DNA from: UBA7239 sp964509075
Lineage (GTDB): Bacteria; Pseudomonadota; Gammaproteobacteria; Pseudomonadales; UBA7239
Reading direction: 5' to 3'
Assembly: GCA_964509075.1 (NCBI GenBank)
Contig: CAZDWC010000009.1
Coordinates: 100,695 to 164,694 of the forward strand
Length of the DNA stretch: 64,000 nt
This document shows positions 1 to 9,224 of this stretch, piece by piece. The translations under genes and the position numbers were made by a program. Each line of letters starts with the position of its first letter. Position 1 is the stretch's first letter. The notes under the pieces were generated by a model. It saw only the letters and a program-made list of their open reading frames with translations, was not told the DNA's origin and made no database searches.

Positions 1-2
1 AG

Positions 3-464
3 TTCTGGAAAGTATCAGGCGTTTACAGTACAGCGGTGGGTTATGCCGGCGGCTTGACGCCTAACCCGACCTACGAAGAAGTCTGTTCGGGCCTGACCGG
101 ACATAACGAAGTGGTGCAGGTGGTATTTGATCCCGCTCTGGTCAATTTTGAGGATTTGCTGAAAGTTTTCTGGGAAGGCCATAACCCGACTCTGGGCATG
201 CGTCAGGGCAATGATATCGGCACCCAGTATCGTTCAGGCATTTATTGCGTCACACATCAGCAACTCGAAGAGGCTGCTGTGAGCCGGGCGCGCTACCAAC
301 AGGCTCTCGATACACAGGGCTTGTGTATCACAACGGAAATCCTGCCGGCACCGGTGTTTTACTATGCCGAACCCTACCACCAACAGTATCTGTACAAGAA
401 TCCTGATGGTTATTGCCCGGCCATCGGTTACGAAGCCTGCGGATTGCCTGCGTTTCCTGCCTGA
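3..464 (+). CDS. msrA: Peptide methionine-S-sulfoxide reductase MsrA, 5'-truncated by the window edge
   Basis: Reduces methionine-S-sulfoxide in proteins and free methionine in the cytoplasm, with thioredoxin as electron donor. The open frame runs in from base 3 and reads FWKVSGVYSTAVGYAGG, the segment immediately after the catalytic GCFW cysteine of MsrA, which lies upstream of the window. Further family signatures are TPNPTYEEVCSGLTGH, VFWEGHNPTLGMRQGND, GTQYRSGIY and YYAEPYHQQYLYKNP. About 153 residues of a protein of roughly 200 are present. The last 37 bp overlap the end of the convergent dioxygenase gene. Confidence 0.95.
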   Translation, partial: FWKVSGVYSTAVGYAGGLTPNPTYEEVCSGLTGHNEVVQVVFDPALVNFEDLLKVFWEGHNPTLGMRQGNDIGTQYRSGIYCVTHQQLEEAAVSRARYQQALDTQGLCITTEILPAPVFYYAEPYHQQYLYKNPDGYCPAIGYEACGLPAFPA

Positions 465-1291
465 ATTATCTCGAAAGCGCGCAGGCACTGCTCAAGGTGC
501 TGGCGTCTTGCTGGTGGTGAGTTCTCTATAAATTCAGGTTGATAGACGCGTCCGCCACTCATGGGCAGGAAGTCATTGGTGAGTTTGGCCAGGGTAGGCA
601 TGTCTTCTTCGGCAAATGCTTCGGAAGCACAGATACTGAACATGCGTCGTGGTTTGCTGGTGTGGCTAGTGGCGTGTTTGAGACGGTAGTCGAAGATCAC
701 GGCATCGCCGGGCTGTGTCGGAATTGTCACCGACGGTACCTCTTCTTTCTTCAGGCCATAATGTTCCTCGTGCTTCCAGACTTTGCCTTCCAGCTGGTTG
801 GCAAATTTGTCACCGAAAAGGTGGCTGCCGGGTATGGCCTGAAAGGCGCCGGAGTCGGCATCCAGCGGTTCGAGATAGAAAAGAATCTTGATGTGCTGGT
901 ACTTGAAGAAAGCGCCATAGAGATCCGAGTGCCAGTAGGTATCACCTGTGAAAATATTGGCATCGCTGGCGCGGTACTGGTAATCCTTTCCCAGCAGGGC
1001 GGAGAAGGCGCCATCAATGCGGGGATCATCCAGCAGCGAACTCAGCTCCGGTTGTCTCTCGATGAATTGCATCAGGATAAAGCGTGATTGCATGTAGTGT
1101 GCTTCGTGCAGCCAATCGATCACCTCCGGCTTGCTTTGCTGCATTACCGTATCAAACCGCGAGCTGATGTCTTCAATACGGTCTTTCAGTAACCCCTCCA
1201 GCTTCAGGTAACCAAAGGTCTTGAAGAAGTTCTTCTGTTGCTGGGTGAGGACGGGGCCGATTTTCTGGGGATTGTTGTTATGGGTGCTCAT
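428..1291 (-). CDS. Phytanoyl-CoA dioxygenase (PhyH) family Fe(II)/2-oxoglutarate oxygenase
   Basis: Likely a non-haem iron, 2-oxoglutarate-dependent hydroxylase; the substrate cannot be read from sequence. The double-stranded beta-helix shows the iron-binding His-x-Asp in YWHSDLYG, the distal His in RLKHATSH and the 2-oxoglutarate-binding Arg in SKPRRMF; the stretch LDADSGAFQAIPGSH is typical of PhyH proteins. I chose the ATG at 1291 (287 aa), starting MSTHNNNPQK. The frame can be extended to a TTG at 1363, but those residues look unlike the family. Neither start has a good ribosome-binding site. The gene is monocistronic and its 3' end overlaps msrA by 37 bp on the opposite strand. Confidence 0.8.
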   Translation of the reverse strand: MSTHNNNPQKIGPVLTQQQKNFFKTFGYLKLEGLLKDRIEDISSRFDTVMQQSKPEVIDWLHEAHYMQSRFILMQFIERQPELSSLLDDPRIDGAFSALLGKDYQYRASDANIFTGDTYWHSDLYGAFFKYQHIKILFYLEPLDADSGAFQAIPGSHLFGDKFANQLEGKVWKHEEHYGLKKEEVPSVTIPTQPGDAVIFDYRLKHATSHTSKPRRMFSICASEAFAEEDMPTLAKLTNDFLPMSGGRVYQPEFIENSPPARRQHLEQCLRAFEIIQAGNAGNPQAS

Positions 1292-1486
1292 GCGCAGGAA
1301 GCCAGTGAAAGAATTATGGAGATTCTGTAGCGGAATCCGGTTGTCGGTATTGATAGTTGTCAACGATGCCCGCAGGCCAAACTATCATGAAGGACGGGCG
1401 CCTACCAAGTGCAGCGGGCACAATTGCTGGTCCTGTGCTAGATATAAAAGGTATGCCGAATATATGGCTGCTATAAAGTGACGAGA

Positions 1487-1750
1487 ATGGACGATAAGAA
1501 AGGGGCTGTGCGCACGCGCATCGCTCTGAGAGTCAAGGTCAGCAACCACAGCAGCCACTGGTACTTCAGGACGGTTGACCTGTCCGATATGGGAATTTTT
1601 ATTGCGGCAGATACCCCGGTACTGGCTGTTGACGATGTGGTTGACGTCCAGGTCCAGGATTTGCCTGGTGACGCTCCTGTCTTGCCCATGCGTGTTGTAC
1701 AGGCAACGGCAGAGGGCTACGACCTCGTATTTGTTAGTGTTGCCGGCTGA
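1487..1750 (+). CDS. PilZ-domain protein, short
   Basis: An 87-residue protein made of little more than a PilZ domain, the common bacterial c-di-GMP receptor. It has an arginine-rich N-terminus (RTRIALRVKV, standing for RxxxR) and the D/N-x-S-x-x-G motif as DLSDMG, followed by beta strands ending in GYDLVFVSV. The ATG at 1487 is preferred over an in-frame GTG at 1478; the ribosome-binding site is weak. Because the first motif is spaced loosely, c-di-GMP binding itself is an inference. A second PilZ protein lies at 22241. Confidence 0.7.
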   Translation: MDDKKGAVRTRIALRVKVSNHSSHWYFRTVDLSDMGIFIAADTPVLAVDDVVDVQVQDLPGDAPVLPMRVVQATAEGYDLVFVSVAG

Positions 1751-1791
1751 TCATTTTCGGTAAGTCGTTGTATTTATGCGGTGTTTTCGGC

Positions 1792-2772
1792 ATGATTGCC
1801 CGGTTTGTCAGGGCGTATATTCATTTGTCTATTTCATTGCAAAGCCGAATTGTCATTACAGGTGCCGCCGGTCTGGTTGGCCAGAACCTGCTTTTGCTGC
1901 TGCGCGAGCGCGGCTATCGCAATCTGTTGGCTATAGACCGCCACGAGGGGAATCTGGCGATTGCAGCAGGCCTGAATCCCGGATTGCAAACCTTGTGCAC
2001 CGATCTGGCTGTGCCTGGAGAATGGCAGACTGCATTTGTGGGCGCGGATGCCGTGATTCAGTTACACGCACAGATCACCGGCCTGTTTGAAAATGAATTC
2101 GAGCGCAACAATATAGCGGCGACCAGCCATGTACTTCAGGCCTGCCAGCAAAACAAGGTGCCCTATTTATTGCACATCAGTTCATCTGTGCTGAATTCCG
2201 TGGCAGATGATGCTTATACGCGTACCAAACGCGCACAAGAAATGTTGGTGCGGGAATCGGGCCTGAACTGGTGCATCCTGCGCCCGACACTCATGTTTGG
2301 TTGGTTCGATCCCAAACATTTCGGCTGGCTGTCGCGTTTTATGGCTCGCGTGCCGGTGTTTCCCATTCCAGGTGACGGGCGGTTTTTGCGCCAGCCGCTC
2401 TACAACCGTGATTTTTGTCGCGTGATTATTGCCTGTCTGGAGAGCGGCAGCTGCGGGCAGACGCATGATATAGTGGGAGCTGAAGACGTAGATTACATTG
2501 ACATCATAAAAACGATCAGAGAAATCAAAGAGTTGAATACAGTGATCCTGCATATCCCCATGAGTTTTTTCGATCTGTTGCTGCGCATTTATGCCTGTTT
2601 TTCTTCGAAGCCGCCTTTCACCAGTTCGCAACTCCACGCTTTGGCTGCCGGCGACTATTTCACAGGTGTGGATATCGAAAAAGAGTTTGGCGTCAAGCCG
2701 ACACCGTTTGCGGAAGCCATGCGTGAGACGTTCAGGCATCCGCAGTATGCAAGTATTGTGGTTGATCGCTAG
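1792..2772 (+). CDS. NAD-dependent epimerase/dehydratase (extended SDR)
   Basis: Rossmann-fold nucleotide-sugar-type epimerase or dehydratase. The NAD-binding TGAAGLVG loop lies near the N-terminus, the SDR catalytic pair appears as YTRTK (Tyr-x3-Lys), and ILRPTLMFG is the usual strand after the active site. The start is uncertain: ATG 1792 is used, but an upstream TTG (1768) and a downstream TTG just before the Rossmann strand are possible. The next gene begins at the base after its stop codon, and a GtrA protein follows. This suggests a small operon for modifying a cell-surface polysaccharide or lipid-linked sugar. The exact substrate is unknown. Confidence 0.75.
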   Translation: MIARFVRAYIHLSISLQSRIVITGAAGLVGQNLLLLLRERGYRNLLAIDRHEGNLAIAAGLNPGLQTLCTDLAVPGEWQTAFVGADAVIQLHAQITGLFENEFERNNIAATSHVLQACQQNKVPYLLHISSSVLNSVADDAYTRTKRAQEMLVRESGLNWCILRPTLMFGWFDPKHFGWLSRFMARVPVFPIPGDGRFLRQPLYNRDFCRVIIACLESGSCGQTHDIVGAEDVDYIDIIKTIREIKELNTVILHIPMSFFDLLLRIYACFSSKPPFTSSQLHALAAGDYFTGVDIEKEFGVKPTPFAEAMRETFRHPQYASIVVDR

Positions 2773-4071
2773 ATGAACGACGTTGCCAGCAAACATATTG
2801 CAGTACTGGGCGGAGGGCCGATGGGGCTTGCCGCAGCCTGGCGCTTGCTCAAGGCAGGTCACCGAGTCAGTGTTTTTGAAGCCGGTGATCGCCTTGGCGG
2901 CATGAGTGCATCATTTGATTTTGATGGATTGAGAATCGAGCGTTTTTTTCATTTTCTCTGCGCAACCGATTATGACTATTTTGATTTATTGAAAGAGCTG
3001 GGTATTGATGATCGGCTGCGCTGGGTCAATACGCGCATGGGCGTTTTTTATGACGGCAAACTGCACAACTGGGGCGAACCCTTTGCGTTGCTGAAATTTC
3101 CCGGTTTGAATCTCATAGAAAAAATTCGCTATGCCTGCAAGGTGTTGTATTGCAAAAACCTGAAAAACTTTGATGCACTGGATCAGCAGTTGGCGACAAG
3201 CTGGTTGAAGAAATGGCTGGGAGAGCGTGCCTACAAGGTATTGTGGGATCCACTGATGTCCTTGAAATTCTACCAGTTGCAGCACGAAGTTTCGGCGGCT
3301 TGGATCGCTGCGCGCGTGCAGCGCGTGGCGTTCAGTCGCGAAAGTTTGTTCAAGGAGAAACTCGGTTATCTGGAAGGTGGTTCCGATTTGCTGCTGGATA
3401 CATTGGATGCCGCCCTGCGCGCCAAAGGTGGTACCGTGCATTTGCAGGCTCCGGTGGATGAAGTTCTGATTCACGATGGGCGTGTGCAGGGTCTGCGAGT
3501 CAAAGGCGAAGAGATGCCGTTTGATGCCGTGATTTCCACCATTCCGCTGCCTTATGTGGCGCCTATGGTGCCCGGTTTGCCGGCAGAAGATTTGCAGAAG
3601 CTGCGCAACATTCGCAACGTCGGTGTAGTGACCGTCAAGCTCAAACTCAAGCAGCAGCTCACGCCGTATTTCTGGCTCAATTTTACTGATACCTCTTTTG
3701 GTATTCCGGGCATCATTGAATACAGCAACCTGAATCCGTTGCCTGATACAGTGGTCTATGTGCCATATTACATGCCCCAGGATCAAGTGAAATTTTCCTG
3801 GGACAATGAGCAGTTTCGCGCGGAGACAGTGCGCTGCCTCAAGGCGCTCAACCCGGCTTTCGATGAGAGCTGGATAAAGGCTATGCACATTTCGCGCTAT
3901 TTCTATGCGCAGCCGGTATGTGTGCCGGGTTATCTCGACACCTTGCCGCCCATGCAGAGCCCGGTTGCCGGCTTTTATATGGCTGATACCAGTTATTACT
4001 ATCCGCAGGATCGCTCAGTCACGGAAAGTATCAAAGTCGGCAATCAGCTGGCCGATATGGCAGGCGCTTGA
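2773..4071 (+). CDS. FAD-dependent amine-oxidase-like oxidoreductase
   Basis: A 432-aa flavoprotein with an N-terminal dinucleotide-binding GGGPMGLAAAW loop, the acidic ribose-binding residue in VFEAGDRLGGM, and a second FAD contact near the C-terminus in GFYMADTSYYYPQDRS. The architecture is that of the protoporphyrinogen-oxidase / UDP-galactopyranose-mutase / phytoene-desaturase-like superfamily (NAD(P)-binding Rossmann-like Pfam group). The ATG directly abuts the stop of the epimerase gene and GtrA follows two bases after its own stop, so the three are almost certainly cotranscribed. In that setting a role in sugar or polyprenyl-sugar processing is plausible. The reaction is not established. 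Confidence 0.75.
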   Translation: MNDVASKHIAVLGGGPMGLAAAWRLLKAGHRVSVFEAGDRLGGMSASFDFDGLRIERFFHFLCATDYDYFDLLKELGIDDRLRWVNTRMGVFYDGKLHNWGEPFALLKFPGLNLIEKIRYACKVLYCKNLKNFDALDQQLATSWLKKWLGERAYKVLWDPLMSLKFYQLQHEVSAAWIAARVQRVAFSRESLFKEKLGYLEGGSDLLLDTLDAALRAKGGTVHLQAPVDEVLIHDGRVQGLRVKGEEMPFDAVISTIPLPYVAPMVPGLPAEDLQKLRNIRNVGVVTVKLKLKQQLTPYFWLNFTDTSFGIPGIIEYSNLNPLPDTVVYVPYYMPQDQVKFSWDNEQFRAETVRCLKALNPAFDESWIKAMHISRYFYAQPVCVPGYLDTLPPMQSPVAGFYMADTSYYYPQDRSVTESIKVGNQLADMAGA

Positions 4072-4072
4072 C

Positions 4073-4513
4073 GTGGATAAGGCAGCAAGGCGATTGCTGG
4101 ATGAATTCCTTTCCCTGGAGTTCCTGAAATTTTTCTGTTCTGCATTGTTGGCAGCGGCGGTGAACTTCGTTGCGCGTTACTTGCTTGATCCGTATATCGG
4201 CTATGACAAGGCTATTGTCCTGGCGTATCTCATCGGAACCGTGGCTGCTTTCTTTCTGTATCAGCGGGAAGTCTTTGGTAAGGGAGCCAGACCGATGTGG
4301 CAGGAAATTGGCCTGTTTGCGTTTGTTACCATGGCTGCGATTGCGCAAACACTCATTGTCAGCATCCTGCTTGTCGAGCATGTATTTCCGGCAGTGGAGT
4401 GGAGCTGGTATCCAAAGGAATTGGGGCATGTCATCGGCATGGGAGTGCCCATGTTCAGCAGTTTTCTCGGTCACAAGTATCTGACATTCAGTCACGAGCC
4501 TGTTGCCGACTGA
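4073..4513 (+). CDS. GtrA-like four-helix membrane protein
   Basis: A 146-aa integral membrane protein with about four hydrophobic helices; FLKFFCSALLAAAVNFVARYLL and the C-terminal GHVIGMGVPMFSSFLGHKYLTF match the GtrA family. GtrA proteins are thought to translocate or present undecaprenyl-linked sugars for surface glycan modification. The start is the GTG at 4073, two bases after the preceding stop; no in-frame ATG exists before the first helix. It is the last gene of the three-gene set. A short untranslated stretch with a strong AGGAGAG ribosome-binding site separates it from the acyl-CoA synthetase. Confidence 0.8.
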   Translation: MDKAARRLLDEFLSLEFLKFFCSALLAAAVNFVARYLLDPYIGYDKAIVLAYLIGTVAAFFLYQREVFGKGARPMWQEIGLFAFVTMAAIAQTLIVSILLVEHVFPAVEWSWYPKELGHVIGMGVPMFSSFLGHKYLTFSHEPVAD

Positions 4514-4544
4514 TAGTTTTGAATTTTCTAGCAGGAGAGTTGTT

Positions 4545-6095
4545 ATGTTGCACCCCTATTTTCATGCCCAGGCCAGACCAGAGCAGCCTGCCATCATCAT
4601 GGCAGCCACCGGTGAAACCATCACCTATGAGCAACTCGATCAACGTTCCTGTCAGGCGGCACAACTGTTTCGCCAGCAGGGCCTGCAGCGCGGTGATCAC
4701 ATCGCTTTCCTGTTTGACAACCATCCGCGTTTTTTCGAAGTGGTGTGGGGCGCACAGCGCGCCGGCCTATATTACACGCCGATCAGTTATTACCTGCAGC
4801 CGGATGAAATTGAATACATCGTTGATAACTGCGGCGCCAAAATTCTGATTGTCGCAGCGAAGTTTGCAGACAAGGTGCGCCCGTTGCTGTCGCGCCTGTC
4901 GGGTGTAAAAACCATTTACGCAGTGGATGAATCTTTTGATGGTCTAACTCAGTGGGAAACCGCTGCGGCTGCGATGCCAGTGACGCCGATTGCCGATGAA
5001 TCGGAAGGCCGCGAGATGCTGTATTCCTCTGGTACCACCGGTAGACCCAAGGGCATCAAGTTTCCGTTGAGCGAAGGTGGACTGGGTGAGCCGCAGGATA
5101 TCGTGCGTTCAATTGGTCTTGCCCAGTTCATGGGTGTAAACCCGGACACCATCGCACTGTCGACGTCACCGCTGTACCACTCGGCGCCGCTGGGTTTTGT
5201 GGTGGGCTGCCATCGTCTGGGTGCCAGCGTAGTCATCATGGAAAAATTCGATGAAGAAAAGGCACTGGCATTGATCGAGAAATACAAGGTGAGCTACAGC
5301 CAGTGGGTGCCGACCATGTTTGTGCGTCTGCTGAAATTGCCGGAAGATATTCGCAACAAATACGATGTTTCGAGTATGAAGCTTGCCATCCACGGTGCTG
5401 CACCGTGCCCGATGGAAGTGAAGGAAAAAATCATCCAGTGGTGGGGGCCTGTGTTGTGGGAGTTCTATTCCGGCTCCGAGCGCAATGGCATTTTCATGAT
5501 CAGCTCACCGGAGTGGTTGGCGCACAAAGGCTCCGTCGGCAAGTGTGTTGATGCACAGGTGCATATTGTCGATGATGAAACCGGTGAGGAGTTGCCCGTT
5601 GGCCAAATCGGCACCATTTATTGCTCGAAAGGCATGCAGTTTGATTACCACGGCGATGCCGAAAAGAAAAAATCCATCACTATTCGCGATGGTTGGACAA
5701 CCATTGGTGATGTCGGCTATCTGGATGCCGACGGCTATCTGTATCTGACCGATCGCAAGTCCTACATGATTATTTCCGGTGGCGTGAATATTTATCCGCA
5801 GGAAACCGAAGATTGTCTGATCGGACATCCGAAGGTATACGACGTCGCTGTATTTGGTGTGCCGCACCCGGAAATGGGCGAGGAAGTGAAAGCCGTGGTG
5901 CAGCCACGTGACTTTGCGGAAGCGGGTCCTGAACTGGAAAAGGAACTGATCGAATACTGCCGCAGCCGTATCAGCCCGATCAAATGTCCGCGCAGTGTTG
6001 ATTTCGAGCGTGAATTGCCGCGCGAGGAAACCGGCAAACTGAAGAAGCGTCTGATCAAGGATCGCTACTGGCAGGACGGAAAATCCATCAACTGA
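4545..6095 (+). CDS. Acyl-CoA synthetase (AMP-forming, FadD-like)
   Basis: Activates a carboxylic acid to its CoA thioester via an acyl-adenylate. The ANL superfamily signatures are all present: P-loop YSSGTTGRPKG, the GDVGYLDADGYLYLTDR aspartate/arginine motif, the hinge around SGGVNIYPQE, and the C-terminal catalytic lysine in ETGKLKKRLIK. The 516-aa length is normal. The ATG at 4545 is chosen because AGGAGAG lies six bases upstream at 4533-4539. The substrate (fatty acid or steroid side chain) is unknown; nearby steroid and lipid genes make a role in their catabolism reasonable. Confidence 0.9.
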   Translation: MLHPYFHAQARPEQPAIIMAATGETITYEQLDQRSCQAAQLFRQQGLQRGDHIAFLFDNHPRFFEVVWGAQRAGLYYTPISYYLQPDEIEYIVDNCGAKILIVAAKFADKVRPLLSRLSGVKTIYAVDESFDGLTQWETAAAAMPVTPIADESEGREMLYSSGTTGRPKGIKFPLSEGGLGEPQDIVRSIGLAQFMGVNPDTIALSTSPLYHSAPLGFVVGCHRLGASVVIMEKFDEEKALALIEKYKVSYSQWVPTMFVRLLKLPEDIRNKYDVSSMKLAIHGAAPCPMEVKEKIIQWWGPVLWEFYSGSERNGIFMISSPEWLAHKGSVGKCVDAQVHIVDDETGEELPVGQIGTIYCSKGMQFDYHGDAEKKKSITIRDGWTTIGDVGYLDADGYLYLTDRKSYMIISGGVNIYPQETEDCLIGHPKVYDVAVFGVPHPEMGEEVKAVVQPRDFAEAGPELEKELIEYCRSRISPIKCPRSVDFERELPREETGKLKKRLIKDRYWQDGKSIN

Positions 6096-6116
6096 TTTTA
6101 TTGTCGAGATAATCGC

Positions 6117-6764
6117 ATGTCGCGTTCGATTGATCTGGTGCTGTTTGATTTCGGTGGTGTATTCACTGCGTCGCCTTTTGGCGCTGTCGAAGCCATGGCC
6201 CGCGATCTTGGTCTTGATGTGGAGACTTTCGCCGAGCTGATGTTCGGCGCCTATCACCTCGATACCGATCACCCGTGGCACCGTCTTGAGCGCGGCGAAG
6301 TGAGTTTTGACGAAGCGCGTGAAGGCATTATGGCGCTGGGTCGAGACGCGGGGATGCCGGTAGATCCGGTAGATCTGCTGATGCGCATGGCAGGCGGCAA
6401 TCTGGTCAACGAAGCCATGGTCAGCACGCTGCGCGACATAAAAGCCGCGGGCTACCCAACGGCCATCATCACCAACAACGTAAAAGAATTTCGCGACGGC
6501 TGGCGTGCACTGATTCCGGTCGATGAGCTGATCGACCGTGTGTTCGATTCCAGCGAACTCGGTGTGCGCAAACCCGATGCGAATATTTTTACACAGGCGC
6601 TGCAGGGCATGGGTGATGTGGCGCCGGCGCGCGCGGTATTTCTCGACGATGTGCCGGCGAATGTTGATAGCGCACGTGCCCTTGGCATGCACGGCATTCA
6701 AGTGAACGAGGATGCCGATCCCGCCATTCGTGAACTGCGAGCATTATTGCGTTTGCCAGTTTGA
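6117..6764 (+). CDS. HAD-superfamily hydrolase, epoxide-hydrolase-N-terminal-like subgroup
   Basis: A 215-aa haloacid-dehalogenase-fold hydrolase. Motif I is LFDFGGVF, with Gly instead of the second Asp of DxD, as in the HAD-IA subgroup related to the N-terminal domain of epoxide hydrolases. Motif II is the TNN in AIITNNVKEF, motif III the Lys of VRKPDANIF, and motif IV FLDDVPANVDSAR. Loss of the acid/base Asp suggests altered or weak phosphatase activity. It follows the acyl-CoA synthetase by 21 bp and ends one base before the convergent cinA stop codon, with no room for a terminator between them. Confidence 0.85.
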   Translation: MSRSIDLVLFDFGGVFTASPFGAVEAMARDLGLDVETFAELMFGAYHLDTDHPWHRLERGEVSFDEAREGIMALGRDAGMPVDPVDLLMRMAGGNLVNEAMVSTLRDIKAAGYPTAIITNNVKEFRDGWRALIPVDELIDRVFDSSELGVRKPDANIFTQALQGMGDVAPARAVFLDDVPANVDSARALGMHGIQVNEDADPAIRELRALLRLPV

Positions 6765-8036
6765 TCAGTGTTTTGCCCAGCGTGAAAAATAGGCCGGTTC
6801 AGCATTGATGCCTGATGCTTGTCGTCTCACCGCATCCAGCGCAATCGCCGCCACTAGTTGTTGAAAGCGTTTGCGCGGGCCGCTGATGTTGAAACGCTGA
6901 ACTTGCTGGGACAAGTTGTCCCCCCACGCAATGCACACGGTGCCTACCGGTTTGTCTGCGCTGCCGCCATCGGGGCCGGCGATGCCGGTGACGGCAACGG
7001 CATAATCAGAGCCACTTTTTTGCAATGCACCTTGCAACATGGCGCGCGCAGTTTCTTTGCTGACGGCGCCATGCTGCGCCAATATTGCTTCATCCACGCC
7101 AAGCATTTTGGATTTCATCGCATTGGAATAGGTGATAAAGCCTGCGGTGAAAACGCGTGAAGAGCCGGGGATTTCCGTGAGCAGGCTACTGATCAGCCCG
7201 CCGGTGCAAGATTCCGCACAGGCCAGTGTCTTGCCTTGTGCAGCGAGCAGGTCCAGCAAAGCAGCAGCCATGTTCTGATCATTCAGGGCGACGATGCTGT
7301 CGGCAAAAATCTGCTTAAGTTTTTCGAAAAGTGTATTGCCAGCACTTTGCGCATGCTTGGCGACAAACAGCTTGATCTCGACCGTCGGCATGCCGGCGCG
7401 AAAGCCGAGTGTGACGCCTTGTGGCCATTGGGGAATCTGCGCGTCGATCATTTCCTGCGCCTGCGATTCGCCTACGCCGAAAAGATGCATGCGCAACACG
7501 TGCTGTTTTTCGGCGGCAGGAAATTGCTGTTGTAGCAGTGGCAATATCTGTTCGGTGAGCATGGCTTCCAGTTCACGCGGCACACCGGGTGTGCACAGCA
7601 CCAGCGCCTTGCCCAGATCGATACCGAAACCCACGGCACTGCCGATGCGATTGGGAATAACAAATGCAGAAGCCGGCAGCATGGCCTGTTTGCGATTCGC
7701 AGCATTCAATGGATAGCCGCGTTCTTGGCACCATTGCTCAAGATGAGCTATGGCGGTTGCGTTTTCAGACAGGTTTTCACCTTTCGCTGCTGCGAGTGCT
7801 TCTGCGGTGAGATCATCACTCGTCGGCCCCAATCCGCCGTTGACGATAATCACGTCACTGTCATTGGCGAGTGTCTGCAATTCGTGAATCAATAATGCCT
7901 TGTCATCGCCGACGGTGACTTTGCGGTAAACAGCGAGCCCCAGCGTGGCAAGTGCATCGGCGATGCGCGCGGAATTGCTGTCTACCGTGGTTCCGCTCAT
8001 CAATTCGCTGCCGGTCATCAACAGTTGTATGCGCAT
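6765..8036 (-). CDS. cinA: CinA family protein (MoCF domain + nicotinamide-nucleotide amidase domain)
   Basis: A full-length two-domain CinA of 423 aa. The N-terminal molybdopterin-binding-like (MoCF) domain contains MTGSELMSGTTVDSN and VNGGLGPTSDDLTAEAL. The C-terminal domain carries ACAESCTGGLISSLLTEIPGSS and AVTGIAGPDGG, the conserved segments of the NMN deamidase PncC. Such proteins recycle nicotinamide mononucleotide in the cytoplasm; the historical link with competence comes from Gram-positives. It starts nine bases after the end of the upstream MFS gene, so it is probably cotranscribed with aroC and the permease. Confidence 0.93.
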   Translation of the reverse strand: MRIQLLMTGSELMSGTTVDSNSARIADALATLGLAVYRKVTVGDDKALLIHELQTLANDSDVIIVNGGLGPTSDDLTAEALAAAKGENLSENATAIAHLEQWCQERGYPLNAANRKQAMLPASAFVIPNRIGSAVGFGIDLGKALVLCTPGVPRELEAMLTEQILPLLQQQFPAAEKQHVLRMHLFGVGESQAQEMIDAQIPQWPQGVTLGFRAGMPTVEIKLFVAKHAQSAGNTLFEKLKQIFADSIVALNDQNMAAALLDLLAAQGKTLACAESCTGGLISSLLTEIPGSSRVFTAGFITYSNAMKSKMLGVDEAILAQHGAVSKETARAMLQGALQKSGSDYAVAVTGIAGPDGGSADKPVGTVCIAWGDNLSQQVQRFNISGPRKRFQQLVAAIALDAVRRQASGINAEPAYFSRWAKH

Positions 8037-8044
8037 GCAGACTC

Positions 8045-9220
8045 CTAATTTGTGATGGACTCATCCGCAAACGCGGATTCCGGCAAATAACGCCAGCTGA
8101 CAGCGAAAGCCAGCAGGCATACCACTGCCGAACAGAGAAAGAGCAGGGCGGGGCTGATAGCCCACAGCCAGCCGCTGCTCAAGGCGCCGATTGCATTGCC
8201 GGCGCCATAGCCGACTGCGCTGTAGAACGCCTGCGCTTTGCCGGCATGATGATGTGAAAACAAGCGACGCACCGCTTCAATGGCGGCGGAATGAAAGGCA
8301 CCAAAACTGAAGGCGTGCAGGCATTGCGCAAACAACATCACCGGCAGTTGTTGCGGGAAAAATGCGAGCAGTACCCAACGCAGTGCGGTTGCCAGCAGAC
8401 TCACCAGAATCAGATTGCGCAAACCGTGTTGCGGTAACAAGCGGTGCATGAACCAGAAGATGATAATTTCCGCGACGACTCCCAGACTCCACAATAAACC
8501 GATCGTCGTGCGTGTATGTTGGTGCTGTTCCATCAATACCGAAAAAAACGTGTAGTAGGGCCCGTGTGACAACACCATCAGAAAGCAGACGGAAAACAAA
8601 GCCAGCACAGGAGGGTGCAATAGCCGTTTGGTAAACGCTGGCTCGTTTTGCAAATGACGGTTTGGCGCATTCCGTTGTGGCGAATCGGCGACAAACCAAC
8701 TGCTGATAAAAATAATCAGCAAGCCGGCCGCAATCACATAAGGAAAGATGCGCAGCGAAACGTGATCAAACAGCAATCCCAAACCGGCAACGGCAACAAT
8801 GAAGCCGATGGAACCCCACAAGCGAATACGGCTGTAAAATTCGGGTTGATTGCCGAGATAGGCGAGGGTGACGGCCTCGAATTGCGCCAGCACTGCGTTC
8901 CAGAAAAAACTGTAGAGAAAAATGATCAGTGCCAGCGCGGCAACACTGTGCCACCAGAAGCTCAGCGAAAAACACAGCACCGCCATCAGACAGCCCATGC
9001 GGATAATCATCATGCGCTGTTGGGTGCGATCGGCGAGCCAGCCCCAGATATTCGGCGCCACAATTTTGGTGCCCACCATCACCGAGGTGAGCAAACCGAT
9101 ATGCCAGGCATCCAGCCCGAGGCTCTGCAGGTACAACGGCAGGTACGGCACCATGGTGCCGAGCACAATGAAATAGAAAAAATAGAAACCGGACAGCCGC
9201 CAGTACAGCTGGCCTTGCAT
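8045..9220 (-). CDS. MFS permease of the LacY/HcaT-like group
   Basis: A 391-aa inner-membrane transporter with about twelve hydrophobic helices. The N-terminus (YWRLSGFYFFYFIVLGTMVP) and the loop GWLADRTQQRM after helix 2 match the MFS_1-like family containing the phenylpropionate permease HcaT and relatives. The substrate cannot be inferred. It lies between aroC and cinA with gaps of 4 and 8 bp, an arrangement that implies one transcript from the aroC promoter. An His-rich loop (RRLFSHHHAGKAQ) lies in the second half. Confidence 0.8.
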   Translation of the reverse strand: MQGQLYWRLSGFYFFYFIVLGTMVPYLPLYLQSLGLDAWHIGLLTSVMVGTKIVAPNIWGWLADRTQQRMMIIRMGCLMAVLCFSLSFWWHSVAALALIIFLYSFFWNAVLAQFEAVTLAYLGNQPEFYSRIRLWGSIGFIVAVAGLGLLFDHVSLRIFPYVIAAGLLIIFISSWFVADSPQRNAPNRHLQNEPAFTKRLLHPPVLALFSVCFLMVLSHGPYYTFFSVLMEQHQHTRTTIGLLWSLGVVAEIIIFWFMHRLLPQHGLRNLILVSLLATALRWVLLAFFPQQLPVMLFAQCLHAFSFGAFHSAAIEAVRRLFSHHHAGKAQAFYSAVGYGAGNAIGALSSGWLWAISPALLFLCSAVVCLLAFAVSWRYLPESAFADESITN

Positions 9221-9224
9221 GGGG

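Noticed and set aside
1358..1363. TTGACA as a -35 box for the PhyH-family gene
   Set aside because: No acceptable -10 at 16-18 bp spacing.
5505..6701. 398-codon leftward open frame opposite the acyl-CoA synthetase and HAD genes
   Set aside because: Antisense shadow; His/Arg-rich, no motif, spans two real genes.
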